Source: Cytobacillus oceanisediminis
GTDB lineage: Bacteria > Bacillota > Bacilli > Bacillales > Cytobacillaceae
Assembly: GCF_003182355.1 (NCBI RefSeq)
Contig: NZ_QGTW01000005.1
Location: 186,001-250,000, forward strand
DNA length: 64,000 bases
Direction of reading: 5' to 3'
Within the stretch, counting starts at the first letter, position 1. Each line of letters begins with the position of its first letter. The notes under the pieces are model-generated. The model saw only the letters and a program-made list of their open reading frames with translations, ran no database searches and had not been told where the DNA came from. The translations under genes and the position numbers were made by a program. Shown one piece after another: positions 18,033-27,337 of the stretch.

Positions 18033-19232
18033 CTAATTCACTTTCTGATTGCTTGTCAAAGTAACTTCAGCTGTTTTTAATTCGCCTCCGCGGTAAAATT
18101 CGATTTTTACCTTATCACCTATTGAAAAATTGCTATATAAGTGCTTGCGCAAATCGCTGGAATTCGTAATTTTCTTGCCGCCAATTTTAACGAGTATATC
18201 CTCCACTTGAAGGCCTGCTTTGGCTGCAGCGGAATCCGGATCAATATTTGCTACAATCGCCCCGCTGGTAACGTCATTTGGCAGATTCTGAATATATTTA
18301 GGAGGCACTTCGTCAAAGCTTGCCAGTCCAACACCAAGATAAGGACGCACCACTTTTCCATTTTCAATCAATTGATTGATCAGCGTTTGAACATCATTGC
18401 TTGGAATCGCAAAGCCCAGCCCTTCTACACCATTCTCCGCAATCTTCAAGCTGTTGATTCCAACGAGCTGTCCTGCCGTGTTAATCAGTGCCCCGCCGCT
18501 GTTTCCTGGATTGATCGCAGCATCGGTTTGAATGACGTTCAAATTCCACTCCCCTGCAGAAGTGCTGACAGCAATCGACCGGTCTACCGCACTCACAATC
18601 CCCTGTGTAACCGTCCTTGATAAATCAAGGCCAAGCGGATTACCGATTGCCAGCACCTGATCTCCGGCTCTTAGCTTGGAAGAATCGCCAAACTCCATCA
18701 CAGATGCGGATACATCACCCGAGATTTTTAACACCGCAATATCTGTCAGCGCATCGGTTCCAACCAATTCAGCCGTCACCTTCTCACCATCATGCAGAGT
18801 CACCTGAATTTCGCTGGCATTTTCGATCACATGGTTGTTGGTCACAATGTAGGCGGCATCGTTTGTCTTTTTAAAAATAACGCCCGACCCCGTGCCGCTT
18901 TCCGCTGCTTCGCTCGATTGGCTGAACGGATTATTGTTTTGCTGCTGCATATTCACAACACCGACAATTGCTTTGGATGCCTGCTCAATGGTATCCGCCA
19001 GGGAGTTGGATGAAGAAGACACAGGCGTCACATCAAGATTTGATGAGCTTTCGGCTTGTACATTTTTTTCCGGAACAGTGGCCTGAGGCGTGTCATTCTG
19101 GAAATACGGAACCGCCGTCAGAGTAAGCGCCGATCCGAGCACCCCTGCCGCCACGGTTGATAGGAACCCTTTCCATACCGGCTTTTTTACCGCTTGATTT
19201 TCCGTTCTGCTTTCTTCGTTAAAATCAGTCAT
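18033..19232 (-). CDS. htrA: HtrA-type serine protease (trypsin-like + PDZ)
   Basis: 399 residues: cytoplasmic N-tail, membrane helix (about 24-44), protease domain (about 90-285) with the triad in TNNHVIENA (His), [11 protein letters not shown] (Asp) and GNSGGAL (Ser), and one PDZ domain (about 295-395). It degrades or refolds misfolded secreted proteins. It heads a unit with a PrsA-like foldase and an ABC exporter. No CssRS two-component genes are nearby, and no CssR-like site was recognised. The exact paralogue (HtrA, HtrB or HtrC) cannot be set from sequence alone. Confidence 0.9.
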   Translation of the reverse strand: MTDFNEESRTENQAVKKPVWKGFLSTVAAGVLGSALTLTAVPYFQNDTPQATVPEKNVQAESSSNLDVTPVSSSSNSLADTIEQASKAIVGVVNMQQQNNNPFSQSSEAAESGTGSGVIFKKTNDAAYIVTNNHVIENASEIQVTLHDGEKVTAELVGTDALTDIAVLKISGDVSASVMEFGDSSKLRAGDQVLAIGNPLGLDLSRTVTQGIVSAVDRSIAVSTSAGEWNLNVIQTDAAINPGNSGGALINTAGQLVGINSLKIAENGVEGLGFAIPSNDVQTLINQLIENGKVVRPYLGVGLASFDEVPPKYIQNLPNDVTSGAIVANIDPDSAAAKAGLQVEDILVKIGGKKITNSSDLRKHLYSNFSIGDKVKIEFYRGGELKTAEVTLTSNQKVN

Positions 19233-19486
19233 GATTTAACACTTCCTTCTTATCTATTTTGAATTTGGATTTGTTTTGTTTGCCTTACAAGACATACTTT
19301 AAAGGCCCAATGTGTCAGGAAAATGTCAAAGGCGTTTTTTTCGAAAAAAACTTGTCCCATGACGCATAAAAAGCACAGGAGCAAAAATCGCTCGTTCCTG
19401 AGAATTTCCGCCCCCATCAAATACCAGACGAGCTGAAAGAGCAGACGCTAGAACAAGACTGTTATCGAGATCCCAGTTTTTATCCT

Positions 19487-19523
19487 CAAAAAAACACATG
19501 GCGCTGAGGTTCGCACATGTGTC
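19487..19523 (-). terminator. Rho-independent terminator of the haloperoxidase gene
   Basis: Minus strand: ACACATG...CATGTGT stem followed by TTTTTTT, about 10 bases after the stop at 19532. The rest of the 19233-19486 gap holds a GAGC/GCTC-rich stretch whose tail resembles the end of the repeat at 13771-13954. Nothing else is recognised. Confidence 0.75.
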
Positions 19524-19531
19524 TATAAAGC

Positions 19532-21085
19532 TTATTTAATCGTTACTTTTTTTCCATCAAATTTGGTTAGGGTAAAACCGCTAAAATTTTCATTAAAAGA
19601 TGAGATGTAATCCCGCAGGAGCCCAATGGCCACGGCTTCACCAAGCTTTAGCCCTTCAATGCCATCAGAACGCCAATGAACACCTGCTGTGTCCCTGCCA
19701 AGTGACATATTCACACCAAGCTTATTAAGCTCCCCTCCTGCTGTAAGAGGTGTTCCCGAATAAGGAAGCAGCGAGAGTCCATCAATACTGGCTTCTACCG
19801 GATCTGGGATCACAAATGATTCGTTAAAAAATGCCTTAAGGATCGTAACCCCTGCACCAGCTATGCATGCATGGCCGGCTGGGTAGGCTGGATGGGTCGG
19901 GCAGCCTTCCGGATAAGCCATGGGCAGAAGATAAGAGGCATATTTGCTGAATACGTGAGAAAGGGCTTGGGATTCAAGGAGCTCTGAGTGGATGGGGTAA
20001 TTTGCCGTTCCATTCATATGGTTATGAACTCGCCCGCCAAATTCTTCTGGACGGAGCCTGCGGTGGACGAGGAATTTTTGGAACCAGGCAGCTTCCAGTG
20101 CCATCCTCCCTGCTTTTGTGACCATGTCCAATATATGCGCAGCTCCGAACGTAATGAATCCTCCCTGGGTAGCCGACTTATGATAGGGGTTGTGCGGGTC
20201 GAGAGCATCGGGCCCATAACTCAGCAAAATTAAACAGGCCGAAAGCGGACATTGAAATGAAAAGTCATAATGTACATATTCACCTAAGTCACGGCCGTTT
20301 CGGATATAGCGGGGGACCGGGTCCTTTATCGGATCTCGGGGTGATGAGCCGTTTTGTATATTCAGCCATTCATCATAAGAAGTCATATGATCAGACCCAG
20401 CCAAAGTGGTACTGTATTTCTGAGGAATGGCTGCAGCACCGTAAGGTATGTCCTTCCATAGGAACTGTGAAATATATGGACCTGTCAGATTACCTGGAAA
20501 CTCACTGCGGAACAACGTTTCAGGAGTGACCTTTCCGTTAACTTTCGGCCCCCGAAAATCAGAAAATCCTGATAGTTCACTAGCGGCTGCCTGAATCAGG
20601 GGATCACTTTCATAGGTTTGGAAAGGAATATCCCTAGTAAGTGCCTGCCAATATAACTCGGCCATTTCTCCAGCCTCCCAGGCGCTGCTGAAAGCTGGAG
20701 GCTTGAGCAAAGTCAATTGATGGCAATCCGGTCCAATTAAATCATATACATAGGAAGCCTGGGGATTAGCGAGTTTCACCTTCCCTCCCATAGGGATTGA
20801 TTCAAAATCTTCTGGATTGCCGGACTTTAAAGCTTCTAAATAGCGATCATACGCCTGGGGTACAACTTCTCCAAGAGGGTTATGCGGAAGGCCCTTAGAG
20901 TAGCTGCCTATTTTTGCGGGAAGCTGTTCATCCCCATTGCATGGATGTTCTTTTGGCGGCATGATTAAGTGAGAAACAGCAGACATAAAACGGATGCGGA
21001 AGGCTTCTTTCCTTCGCTGCCATCCAGATTTAGGTGCTAGTAAGCAGCCTTTTTCCTTATCATAGTAAATTTTCTTTTCTTCCAT
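19532..21085 (-). CDS. Vanadium-dependent haloperoxidase (PAP2/V-HPO superfamily)
   Basis: About 517 residues. The three vanadate-binding motifs are visible in order: KFLVHRRLRPEEFGG (Lys and Arg), HPAYPAGHACIAG (the P-x-G-H catalytic His), and GRDTAGVHWRSDG (Arg and the vanadate-ligand His). Such enzymes oxidise bromide, iodide or chloride with hydrogen peroxide, or act as phosphatases. No signal peptide is seen, so it looks cytoplasmic. The open frame begins at 21124, but the ATG at 21085 follows GGAGATAAT at good spacing and is preferred. Single-gene unit. The substrate is not inferable. Confidence 0.85.
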   Translation of the reverse strand: MEEKKIYYDKEKGCLLAPKSGWQRRKEAFRIRFMSAVSHLIMPPKEHPCNGDEQLPAKIGSYSKGLPHNPLGEVVPQAYDRYLEALKSGNPEDFESIPMGGKVKLANPQASYVYDLIGPDCHQLTLLKPPAFSSAWEAGEMAELYWQALTRDIPFQTYESDPLIQAAASELSGFSDFRGPKVNGKVTPETLFRSEFPGNLTGPYISQFLWKDIPYGAAAIPQKYSTTLAGSDHMTSYDEWLNIQNGSSPRDPIKDPVPRYIRNGRDLGEYVHYDFSFQCPLSACLILLSYGPDALDPHNPYHKSATQGGFITFGAAHILDMVTKAGRMALEAAWFQKFLVHRRLRPEEFGGRVHNHMNGTANYPIHSELLESQALSHVFSKYASYLLPMAYPEGCPTHPAYPAGHACIAGAGVTILKAFFNESFVIPDPVEASIDGLSLLPYSGTPLTAGGELNKLGVNMSLGRDTAGVHWRSDGIEGLKLGEAVAIGLLRDYISSFNENFSGFTLTKFDGKKVTIK

Positions 21086-21367
21086 ATTATCTCCTCTGTA
21101 TCTTCTATTTGGTTTCTTTATCATGAATCATTTCATTATATTCACAAGCTATTTGTAAGCTTGGGTACAAAACTAAATATCCCTATCTAATTTTGGATAA
21201 TGGCAATGGTGGATTAAAGGAATTCGTTCATAAAGAGAGAATGGAAAGTATATCGAGATCAGCTTCCACAAAAAAATGCCCAGAGAATCTTTCTCCGAGC
21301 ATTCCATGAATCTTTTTGAAACTGAAATCGTACTAATAATCATCAAGTAAAAAGTGAGGTGTAGAGA

Positions 21368-21472
21368 ATGTTTATCAGACTTTTTCACAAATCAAGCCGT
21401 TCCGCTAAAATCGCCCTGCTATCAAGCTCTATCCTTTTATTAATAGGCGGATTGGCTGCACCCATTCTTTAG
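21368..21472 (+). CDS. Small single-pass membrane protein, 34 aa
   Basis: The ATG at 21368 has GAGGTG 6 bases upstream. The frame ends with TAG at 21470-21472. A basic N-terminus (RLFHKSSRSAK) precedes a hydrophobic helix (IALLSSSILLLIGGLAAPIL). It fits a small membrane protein or toxin-like peptide. No homologue is recognised. The gene lies between two minus-strand genes in an otherwise empty stretch. Confidence 0.5.
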   Translation: MFIRLFHKSSRSAKIALLSSSILLLIGGLAAPIL

Positions 21473-21507
21473 CATGAAACCGGACGATTCGTCTGGGTCT
21501 CCCGCTG

Positions 21508-21903
21508 CTAGGATGAGGGATTCTCCATTTTCAAGCTTTTCAGGATGGATTTAGGAGCTGTCCGCAAATAAGCTTCTTTTATCAAACCTTCTATCTCATT
21601 CCACTCTAATTCATGATCCCCAAAAATGGAAATCCAGCCATGTTGCCCGATATAAGGTGTCTTGAAAAAACGGCTGCCTTCCTGCAATAAAAATTCCTGC
21701 GTTTCTTTTGATGTTTTCATGGCAATGGACAGAATGCCCTCTTCGTTTTCACCCAAAATAACAAAAGGCTTATCTTTTACCCGAAATGAAGTATGGCCAA
21801 ATTTATCAATCTGTTCCACAGTTTCAGGAAAGCCATTGGCAATCTCCCTTACCTTTGACAGGATTTCCTTGCTCTTTTGTGATTGTAACTGTTTATGAAT
21901 CAT
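21508..21903 (-). CDS. MmcQ/YjbR family DNA-binding-like protein
   Basis: 131 residues matching the YjbR double-wing fold: FPETVEQIDKFGHTSFRVKDK at the N-terminal half, followed by FVILGENEEGILSIAMK, and a C-terminal GQHGWISIFGDHELEWNEIEGLIKEAYLRTAP. Proteins of this family are small and cytoplasmic, and their role is unknown (some bind DNA). The ATG at 21903 is preceded by GGGAGT. Single-gene unit. Confidence 0.85.
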   Translation of the reverse strand: MIHKQLQSQKSKEILSKVREIANGFPETVEQIDKFGHTSFRVKDKPFVILGENEEGILSIAMKTSKETQEFLLQEGSRFFKTPYIGQHGWISIFGDHELEWNEIEGLIKEAYLRTAPKSILKSLKMENPSS

Positions 21904-22094
21904 ACAAAAAAACTCCCTTGCCTGTTCTTAAGTGTCAATATTCAACACGAGTTTTAAAAACCCTTGTATAGAAAAGATAGATTCTGGCGGTTATTGCAGA
22001 TTTCTGCCAAATAATTTCTTTCAAAACTTCATTCATTTTTCACATTCCTCTTTTAAGATTTGAAAGAAGATTGACAAAGAGGAGCTTTGATAAC

Positions 22095-23468
22095 ATGGAA
22101 ACGGTTAAAGAAATGACTGAAATACAGAAACCGCAGCAGCCTAACACTGCTCTGTATAGAACAGTTTGGAGATGGCATTTTTATGCAGGCATTATCTTTG
22201 CGCCATTTCTTTTTATTCTGGCGGTAACAGGAGCAATCTATTTATTTAAGCCGCAAATCGAGGGAGTCCTTTTTCAGGACTACTACGAGGTGACTCCTCA
22301 AGGTGAAAAGATTCCCGCTTCCCAGCAAATTGAAGAAATGAAGAAGCTATATCCGGATGCAGCAGTGACTGCTTACCGCCCTGGCGAGAGTGCCGACCGT
22401 TCAAGTGAGGTCAGTATCCTTTCCAATAATGAATCCCTTACCGTTTTTATCAATCCTTATACTGGCGAAACACTCGGGGAATTAAATAGCGAAGAACGGA
22501 TTATGGATAAGATTGAAGAACTTCATGGTGAACTGATGGCTGGTACGCTCGGAGACCGTATTGTTGAACTGGCCGCCTGCTGGGCAGTTGTCCTCATTGT
22601 AACAGGCCTTTATTTGTGGTTTCCCAAAAAAAAGCAAACCATATCTGGTGTTCTTTTCCCGCGCTTGAATAAAGGGAAGAAAACTTTCAGACGAGATTTG
22701 CATGCTGTGCCTGCCTTTTGGGTCACTGCAGGAATGCTATTTTTAATTATGACAGGTCTTCCTTGGTCAGGTTTTTGGGGAACTAATTTCCAATCGATTG
22801 CGACCAATTCTGGAGAAGGTTATCCCCCTTCTGTCTGGGTAGGAAGTGCTCCTGAATCGACAATCAAGACTAAAGACATCGCCGATGTTCCATGGGCAGC
22901 CGAAAATCTGGACTTGCCTGTTTCAGACATTCAGGGATTCATCCGGCTCCCGATTGATGATGTGGTATCCATTGCAGACCGCGAAGGCGTTCACCCAAGT
23001 TATTCAATCTATATTCCTCAGGATAAAACGGGTGTGTATACTCTTTCCGCTTTCCCGCCTAAAGCACAGGATGAAATCACGATGCATATCGACCAGTTTA
23101 CAGGTGCGGTTTTGACCGATTATCGATATGAAAACTATGGATGGATCGGCAAAGTGGTTGCCTGGGGCATTACCCTTCACAAAGGGACACAATTCGGCCT
23201 GATGAACCAATTCATCAGTCTCCTGATTTGTTTAGGAATCATCCTTGTTGCCGTAAGCGGATTTTATCTATGGCTGAAGCGAAAGCCGAATAAAGAAATG
23301 GGTGCGCCTAAAGCGTCGGGCTATAAAAACACAAAAGGATTCTTCCTTCTGTTAATCGGCCTGGGGATTTTATTCCCATTAGTCGGCTTAACGATAATCG
23401 CTGTTTTGATTATCGATTTATTCATCATCCGGAGAATTCCTGCGTTGAAGAGGTTCTTGAATGCTTAA
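22095..23468 (+). CDS. PepSY-associated TM-helix protein (PiuB-type)
   Basis: 457 residues with four main membrane helices: about 30-50 (FYAGIIFAPFLFILAVTGAI), 175-195, 225-245 and 385-405, plus a C-terminal pair. PepSY repeats lie between. It matches the PepSY_TM family, often linked to iron/haem uptake or membrane redox chemistry. Start: an in-frame TTG at 22071 is possible, but the ATG at 22095 has GAGGAGC upstream. It overlaps the frame of the downstream FixH/YtkA gene closely (26 bp gap to its GTG), so they form one unit. No Fur box was recognised. Confidence 0.85.
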   Translation: METVKEMTEIQKPQQPNTALYRTVWRWHFYAGIIFAPFLFILAVTGAIYLFKPQIEGVLFQDYYEVTPQGEKIPASQQIEEMKKLYPDAAVTAYRPGESADRSSEVSILSNNESLTVFINPYTGETLGELNSEERIMDKIEELHGELMAGTLGDRIVELAACWAVVLIVTGLYLWFPKKKQTISGVLFPRLNKGKKTFRRDLHAVPAFWVTAGMLFLIMTGLPWSGFWGTNFQSIATNSGEGYPPSVWVGSAPESTIKTKDIADVPWAAENLDLPVSDIQGFIRLPIDDVVSIADREGVHPSYSIYIPQDKTGVYTLSAFPPKAQDEITMHIDQFTGAVLTDYRYENYGWIGKVVAWGITLHKGTQFGLMNQFISLLICLGIILVAVSGFYLWLKRKPNKEMGAPKASGYKNTKGFFLLLIGLGILFPLVGLTIIAVLIIDLFIIRRIPALKRFLNA

Positions 23469-23493
23469 TTTTTACGATAGAAGGTGTAATGCC

Positions 23494-23961
23494 GTGAAAA
23501 AATATATTGTGCTTTCATTTTTGCCAGTGCTATTGCTGCTGAGTGCCTGCTCCTTAGATGAGAATGCAGCGGAGCTATACAAACAGGAAACTCCACTAGA
23601 ACTTGAAATACACACACCGGACACTTATACAGCCGGCGAACAGGAAACGATTAAAGCCACTCTTACACAGAATGGCAAACCCGCTGATCATGCCGATTTT
23701 GTTCATTTCGAAATCTGGAAGCAGGATGGCTCTTTCCAATATGGCATGGAGGAAGCGATTAGCGAGGGCAGCGGCATATACAGCATCAGCAAAAGCTTTG
23801 ACCAGGAAGGTTTATATTTTATAAAAGTACATGCCCAAAAAGGGGGTAGCCTGATCATGCCTCAAAAACAGTTTATTGTTGGAGAGCTGTCGGAAAATGA
23901 TAAGGACTTCCTTAAAAAAGGGGAAGGCAAGCAGGAAAATAGCCAGGAGCACCACCATTAA
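23494..23961 (+). CDS. FixH/YtkA-like lipoprotein
   Basis: About 155 residues. A GTG start at 23494 with GAAGGTG upstream gives a lipoprotein signal (KKYIVLSFLPVLLLLSAC), with lipobox LSAC. The mature part is a FixH/YtkA-type beta-sandwich: LELEIHTPDTYTAGEQ, HADFVHFEIWKQDG, GLYFIKVHAQKGG. It ends in a His-rich tail (EHHH). The family includes copper-related proteins of the YtkA/FixH group. It is co-transcribed with the PepSY protein, so a joint role in metal or haem handling at the membrane is inferred. Confidence 0.8.
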   Translation: MKKYIVLSFLPVLLLLSACSLDENAAELYKQETPLELEIHTPDTYTAGEQETIKATLTQNGKPADHADFVHFEIWKQDGSFQYGMEEAISEGSGIYSISKSFDQEGLYFIKVHAQKGGSLIMPQKQFIVGELSENDKDFLKKGEGKQENSQEHHH

Positions 23962-23973
23962 TTCAAAAAAATT

Positions 23974-24016
23974 TAGTGCCTGTTTTCTCTTGATCCAAGA
24001 GGGACAGGCATTTTTC
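23974..24016 (+). terminator. Rho-independent terminator after the FixH/YtkA gene
   Basis: GTGCCTG...CAGGCA stem with inner TCTCTTG/CAAGAG pairing and a TTTTT tail. Confidence 0.85.
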
Positions 24017-24081
24017 GATTCAAATACCTTTAGAATAGTGTTTTTTTCCTTTCAACTGAATAAGAATGAACCAAGCCCCAA

Positions 24082-24236
24082 ATGAATAGCTTACCCATAG
24101 GATTACAGGAAACTGCCATCAGGGAGGCTGTAAATATGGGGTATTATAAATGTTGAGCAGAATGTGAGTAATTATGTTGAGGATGTGAATCCACAAAGCC
24201 AGAAGGCCATTCTGTTTGTGGCTGCCAGCATTCGAT
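24082..24236 (+). pseudogene. Possible frameshifted short gene remnant
   Basis: One frame reads LPIGLQETAIREAVNMGYYK then stops. Another frame resumes with NVEQNVSNYVEDVNPQSQ and KAILFVAASIR then stops. The joined text looks like a real helix-rich protein broken by a one-base shift. No start signal of quality and no family recognised. Confidence 0.3.
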
Positions 24237-24310
24237 AATAATGTTGCTTAAACCTGCAGATCTTTTTCCTATTTCCAGCGTTCCACTGCAGGAATGTTGA
24301 TACGACGCGA

Positions 24311-24426
24311 AGTGACCGATATATTGAAATTTTGACCGATAAAATGAGATTCTGACCGATATATTGAGAAAGTGACCGATAAAATAAAAATCTGACCGAT
24401 AAACCTAACATTGTGACCGATATATC
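24311..24426 (+). repeat. 20-bp phased TGACCGATA array (copy 2)
   Basis: TGACCGATA words start at 24313, 24333, 24353, 24373, 24393 and 24414 (steps 20,20,20,20,21). It begins with CGCGAAG and ends with ACATTG before the last unit. The inverted copy at 32455-32575 has the same ends and the same final 21-bp step, so these are homologous elements, not chance words. Confidence 0.9.
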
Positions 24427-24509
24427 TGAAGCAGGGCGAAAACGGACACCGACCTAACTTAAAGAAGAATAAAAAATGGCATTGCTCGGCAAAAATGTTG
24501 GAACCCATA

Positions 24510-24538
24510 GAAAAAGGCCGTTCTGAACGGCCTTTTTC
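24510..24538. terminator. Rho-independent terminator of the YitT gene
   Basis: AAAAAGGCCGTTC/GAACGGCCTTTTT hairpin directly at the stop of the minus-strand gene. It is symmetric and could act both ways. Confidence 0.9.
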
Positions 24539-25145
24539 AATGAATTCTATGTTTTTCTGCCAGCTTAAAGTTAAATTCCATCTTATAAATGAAATCAATG
24601 ATCCGTGTTCCGATCATCTGGCAGATAATCGCATAGATGATTACCTTCCAGTCCACGACAATCCCAGTGAGCAATAACAGGCTTCCATTTATGTAAAATA
24701 ACGTTCTGCCTGGAGCACATCCTCTCGCTTTTGAAATGATTAACGCGAGGATATCCATCCCCCCCGAAGAGGCACCCATCCGAAATAAGATCCCAACTCC
24801 TATCCCAAACACAATTGCTCCAAGTAAAAGGTCCAGAAGTACCGAATTCAGAGGCTCTGATACTAGAGGAGTAAGAGAATCAATCGTAATCGATGTAATG
24901 GAAACACAAAACAACGTCCAGAATACACTGCTTTTTCCAAGCCACTTGGCAGCTGACAGCAACAGACTCGCATTCAGAACCCATAAGGTCACCGAGTAAG
25001 GCGTGTCCAATAAATAGTTTAATAAAACGGCTAAGCTCGCAGCGCCGCCAGATGGGATAAAATGCGGAAACAAAAAAAAGGTCATCGCAATCCCCTGGAT
25101 CCCAGCCGCAATTCCTAGAATCAAAGACTTGTAGAATACGTCCAT
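24537..25145 (-). CDS. YitT-family membrane protein
   Basis: 202 residues with five membrane helices. The family signature appears as GIAAGIQGIAMTFFLFPHFI (helix one), FIPSGGAASLAVLLNY, and GASSGGMDILALIISK. It carries only the membrane domain, without the DUF2179 C-terminal domain seen in longer YitT proteins. Role unknown. Starts with ATG at 25145, about 8 bp after AGGAGA. Divergent from the GNAT gene across 78 bp. Confidence 0.85.
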   Translation of the reverse strand: MDVFYKSLILGIAAGIQGIAMTFFLFPHFIPSGGAASLAVLLNYLLDTPYSVTLWVLNASLLLSAAKWLGKSSVFWTLFCVSITSITIDSLTPLVSEPLNSVLLDLLLGAIVFGIGVGILFRMGASSGGMDILALIISKARGCAPGRTLFYINGSLLLLTGIVVDWKVIIYAIICQMIGTRIIDFIYKMEFNFKLAEKHRIH

Positions 25146-25223
25146 AACGAAATCTCCTAACGTTTTTCCTCACTCTATCTTATAATATTTTCATATAATA
25201 AGAAACCGCGTGAGGTGTATAGG

Positions 25224-25733
25224 ATGACATACCGCTTTGAAACAGCACGCCTTCTATTCCAGACGATGCAGCCCGAAGACCTGGATGCTGTTTCCCAGGT
25301 TTGGGGCAGCGCTGAGGTGATGAAATACTGCGGCGGCGCCAGCACAAAGGAACGTATTCAGCGCTCCATCGAATTTTACGAGCATTTACAGGCTGAAAAA
25401 GGCTACTCAGTTTATACCGTTTTGCTTAAAGATATCTCTGCCATCATTGGAGTTTGCGGGTTTAACCCGGGAGAAAATGAAGAAGAAGCCGAACTTCTCT
25501 ATCATTTTAATCAGCACTACTGGGGAAAAGGTTATGCGACAGAGGCTGCAGCTGCCTGTGTTACCGACCTAAAAGAAAATAATCGTGGCATTAAGAAAAT
25601 TATCGCTGCTGTTAATCCAGCCAATCCTGCTTCTGGAAAAGTTTTATCCAAAATTGGCATGACTGCCAAAGGAATAAAATGGTTTGGAGACACAAAACAG
25701 GAAGAACTCTGTTTTGAATTGGATTTAACGTAA
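25224..25733 (+). CDS. GNAT-family N-acetyltransferase (RimJ/RimL-like)
   Basis: 169 residues. Family look: FETARLLFQTMQPEDLDAV at the start, EAELLYHFNQHYWGKGYATEA carrying the acetyl-CoA-binding loop (about 88-108), then AAVNPANPASGKVLSKIGM. It acetylates an amine on a protein N-terminus or small molecule, and the substrate cannot be told. The GTG at 25215 is in frame, but the ATG at 25224 has GAGGTG 6 bases upstream. Confidence 0.85.
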   Translation: MTYRFETARLLFQTMQPEDLDAVSQVWGSAEVMKYCGGASTKERIQRSIEFYEHLQAEKGYSVYTVLLKDISAIIGVCGFNPGENEEEAELLYHFNQHYWGKGYATEAAAACVTDLKENNRGIKKIIAAVNPANPASGKVLSKIGMTAKGIKWFGDTKQEELCFELDLT

Positions 25734-25761
25734 AAAGCTGGCTGGGGAGCCAGCCTTTTTT
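25733..25761 (+). terminator. Rho-independent terminator after the GNAT gene
   Basis: AAAAAGCTGGCT/AGCCAGCCTTTTTT hairpin directly at the stop codon. Confidence 0.9.
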
Positions 25762-25789
25762 GATATATTTTCTAAATTTAATCGTTTCT

Positions 25790-25882
25790 TAGCTAGTTTC
25801 AGCACGTTGTTTGCTAATTTCTCGATTTGTTTGCTAGTTCAGGGAGTTTCTTTGCTAATATCCTTATTTATTTGCTAAGTCC
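25790..25882 (+). repeat. 20-21-bp phased TTTGCTAA array
   Basis: GCTA of the word TTTGCTAA occurs at 25792, 25813, 25833, 25854 and 25874, steps of 21, 20, 21 and 20, an average of 20.5. It lies between two terminators, in a space with no gene. The words differ from the other families but the period matches. Confidence 0.8.
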
Positions 25883-25893
25883 ACATTTTGGCA

Positions 25894-25937
25894 AAAAAAA
25901 TGCCTGGTACCCATTTGAAAGTACCAAGCATTTTTTC
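25894..25937 (-). terminator. Rho-independent terminator of the YeeE/YedE gene
   Basis: Minus strand: AATGCTTGGTAC pairs with GTACCAGGCATT and is followed by TTTTTTT, directly at the stop of the gene at 25939. Confidence 0.9.
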
Positions 25938-25938
25938 A

Positions 25939-27228
25939 TTAACAAACCGAATCTGTAGACTTCGGGTTCTTCAATCCAAATAGCGGACGGATGAACAGAG
26001 CAACCCCAGTTCCAAGCATTGCCATGATCGCCCATACCCAGCCATGTAAGCTGAAGGAGGCAATTCCGCCGAAGTAAGCGCCAATATTGCAGCCGAATGC
26101 AAGGCGTGCGCCATATCCCATAAGCAGACCGCCAACAATGGCAGCACCTGCTACGCCCGGCTTGATTTTTCCTGGTTTGAAGTTACCTTGTACTGCCGCT
26201 GAAATAAAGGCGCCAAGGATGATGCCGAAGTTCATGACACTTGTAGAGTCGGCCAGAACAGTATTTTTCAATGCTGCAATATTAGCATCTGATGAAAAAT
26301 ACCCCCAGGATGTTACATCAATCCCCATCGCCAGTAAAGCCTTGCCGCCCCATAGCGCAAAACCGGAAGTGATGCCCCATGGCGTTCCGCGCACGGTTAA
26401 TGTTAAAGCGTTCAATACAGCTAAAACAATGGCTGCAGCGAACAATGGCCATGAACCTCTCAAAATCTTTTTCCATCCGGTTGTGGTCGGGAGAGCCTTC
26501 ATCATTGGTGCGTTTTTCTTTTTCGCAATTTGTAATGTCACCCAATAAATCAGCGCAAACAACGCAAGCTGCAGAACCAATGCTCCGCCATACCCCAGTC
26601 CTGTAGAAGTAGCTAAAGAAATTGGCGGTAATGCTGGTGTTTCCTCCATCCAGAATGAAAAATGGTATGCACCTAAAGTGGACCCCACAATAAAGGCAAG
26701 CAGTGTCAGGATCATGGAGGATTGGCCTCCGCCTACAGAATACAATGTACCGGATGCACAGCCATTCCCCAGCTGCATTCCGATCCCAAACATGAATGAG
26801 CCAACCAGGACACTCACCCCTACAGGTGAAACATATCCTTTAGGCTCCATTCCTGTAAAACTGAAGCCGGTGCTTAAAATGATGGCAAATAATGTTGAGG
26901 CAACCGCTAGCATGAGCATATGTGCCTGCAAGCCTTGCCCGTTCCCTACAGACGCAAAGCGCCTAAACGCAGATGTAAATCCAAAACGGGCATGAAGCAG
27001 AGTAATTCCCAACGCAAGACCTATAATAAACAGAACTCCTTGAGTCATGTTAGCTGCATTTATAATAGAAATGAACAAAATAATAGCCGCAAGAAGGCCA
27101 GCAGCAACAAATGGTTTCTGTACCGGACTAAGGTTCGTCACCACAGTAGTTGGAGCAGAAATCCATTGTTTGGCAGCCTGATTTTTTAACTCAAGAGGAG
27201 CATTATCTTTTAACTCTACCTGATCCAA
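25939..27228 (-). CDS. YeeE/YedE (TsuA-type) sulfur-compound transporter
   Basis: 429 residues with about nine or more membrane helices in two inverted repeats. Conserved Cys motifs at GNGCASGTLYSVGGG (about residues 154-168) and FGCNIGAYFGGIAS (about 380-393) are those used in TsuA to pass thiosulfate. It imports thiosulfate or related sulfur compounds (selenium is an alternative in the family). TTG start at 27228, with AAGGAG 9 bases upstream. A sigma-A-like promoter (TTTACA, 17 bp, TAGAAT) lies at about 27270-27300 on the minus strand. No neighbouring TusA/rhodanese gene is seen. Confidence 0.8.
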   Translation of the reverse strand: MDQVELKDNAPLELKNQAAKQWISAPTTVVTNLSPVQKPFVAAGLLAAIILFISIINAANMTQGVLFIIGLALGITLLHARFGFTSAFRRFASVGNGQGLQAHMLMLAVASTLFAIILSTGFSFTGMEPKGYVSPVGVSVLVGSFMFGIGMQLGNGCASGTLYSVGGGQSSMILTLLAFIVGSTLGAYHFSFWMEETPALPPISLATSTGLGYGGALVLQLALFALIYWVTLQIAKKKNAPMMKALPTTTGWKKILRGSWPLFAAAIVLAVLNALTLTVRGTPWGITSGFALWGGKALLAMGIDVTSWGYFSSDANIAALKNTVLADSTSVMNFGIILGAFISAAVQGNFKPGKIKPGVAGAAIVGGLLMGYGARLAFGCNIGAYFGGIASFSLHGWVWAIMAMLGTGVALFIRPLFGLKNPKSTDSVC

Positions 27229-27337
27229 ACCGATTCACTCCTTTTCTTATCTAATTAGTCGGATTAAAGCACTATTCTATACTATATATTGTAAAATGTA
27301 AAGTATGGGAGTTAAATTCTAATTATGTACGATTGAA

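Noticed and set aside
21173-21388. 71-aa minus-strand ORF
   Set aside because: Overlaps the better-supported small plus-strand membrane ORF and lacks a start signal.
24269-24598. 109-aa minus-strand ORF
   Set aside because: Same cause: translation of a phased repeat array plus a terminator hairpin; no ribosome site.
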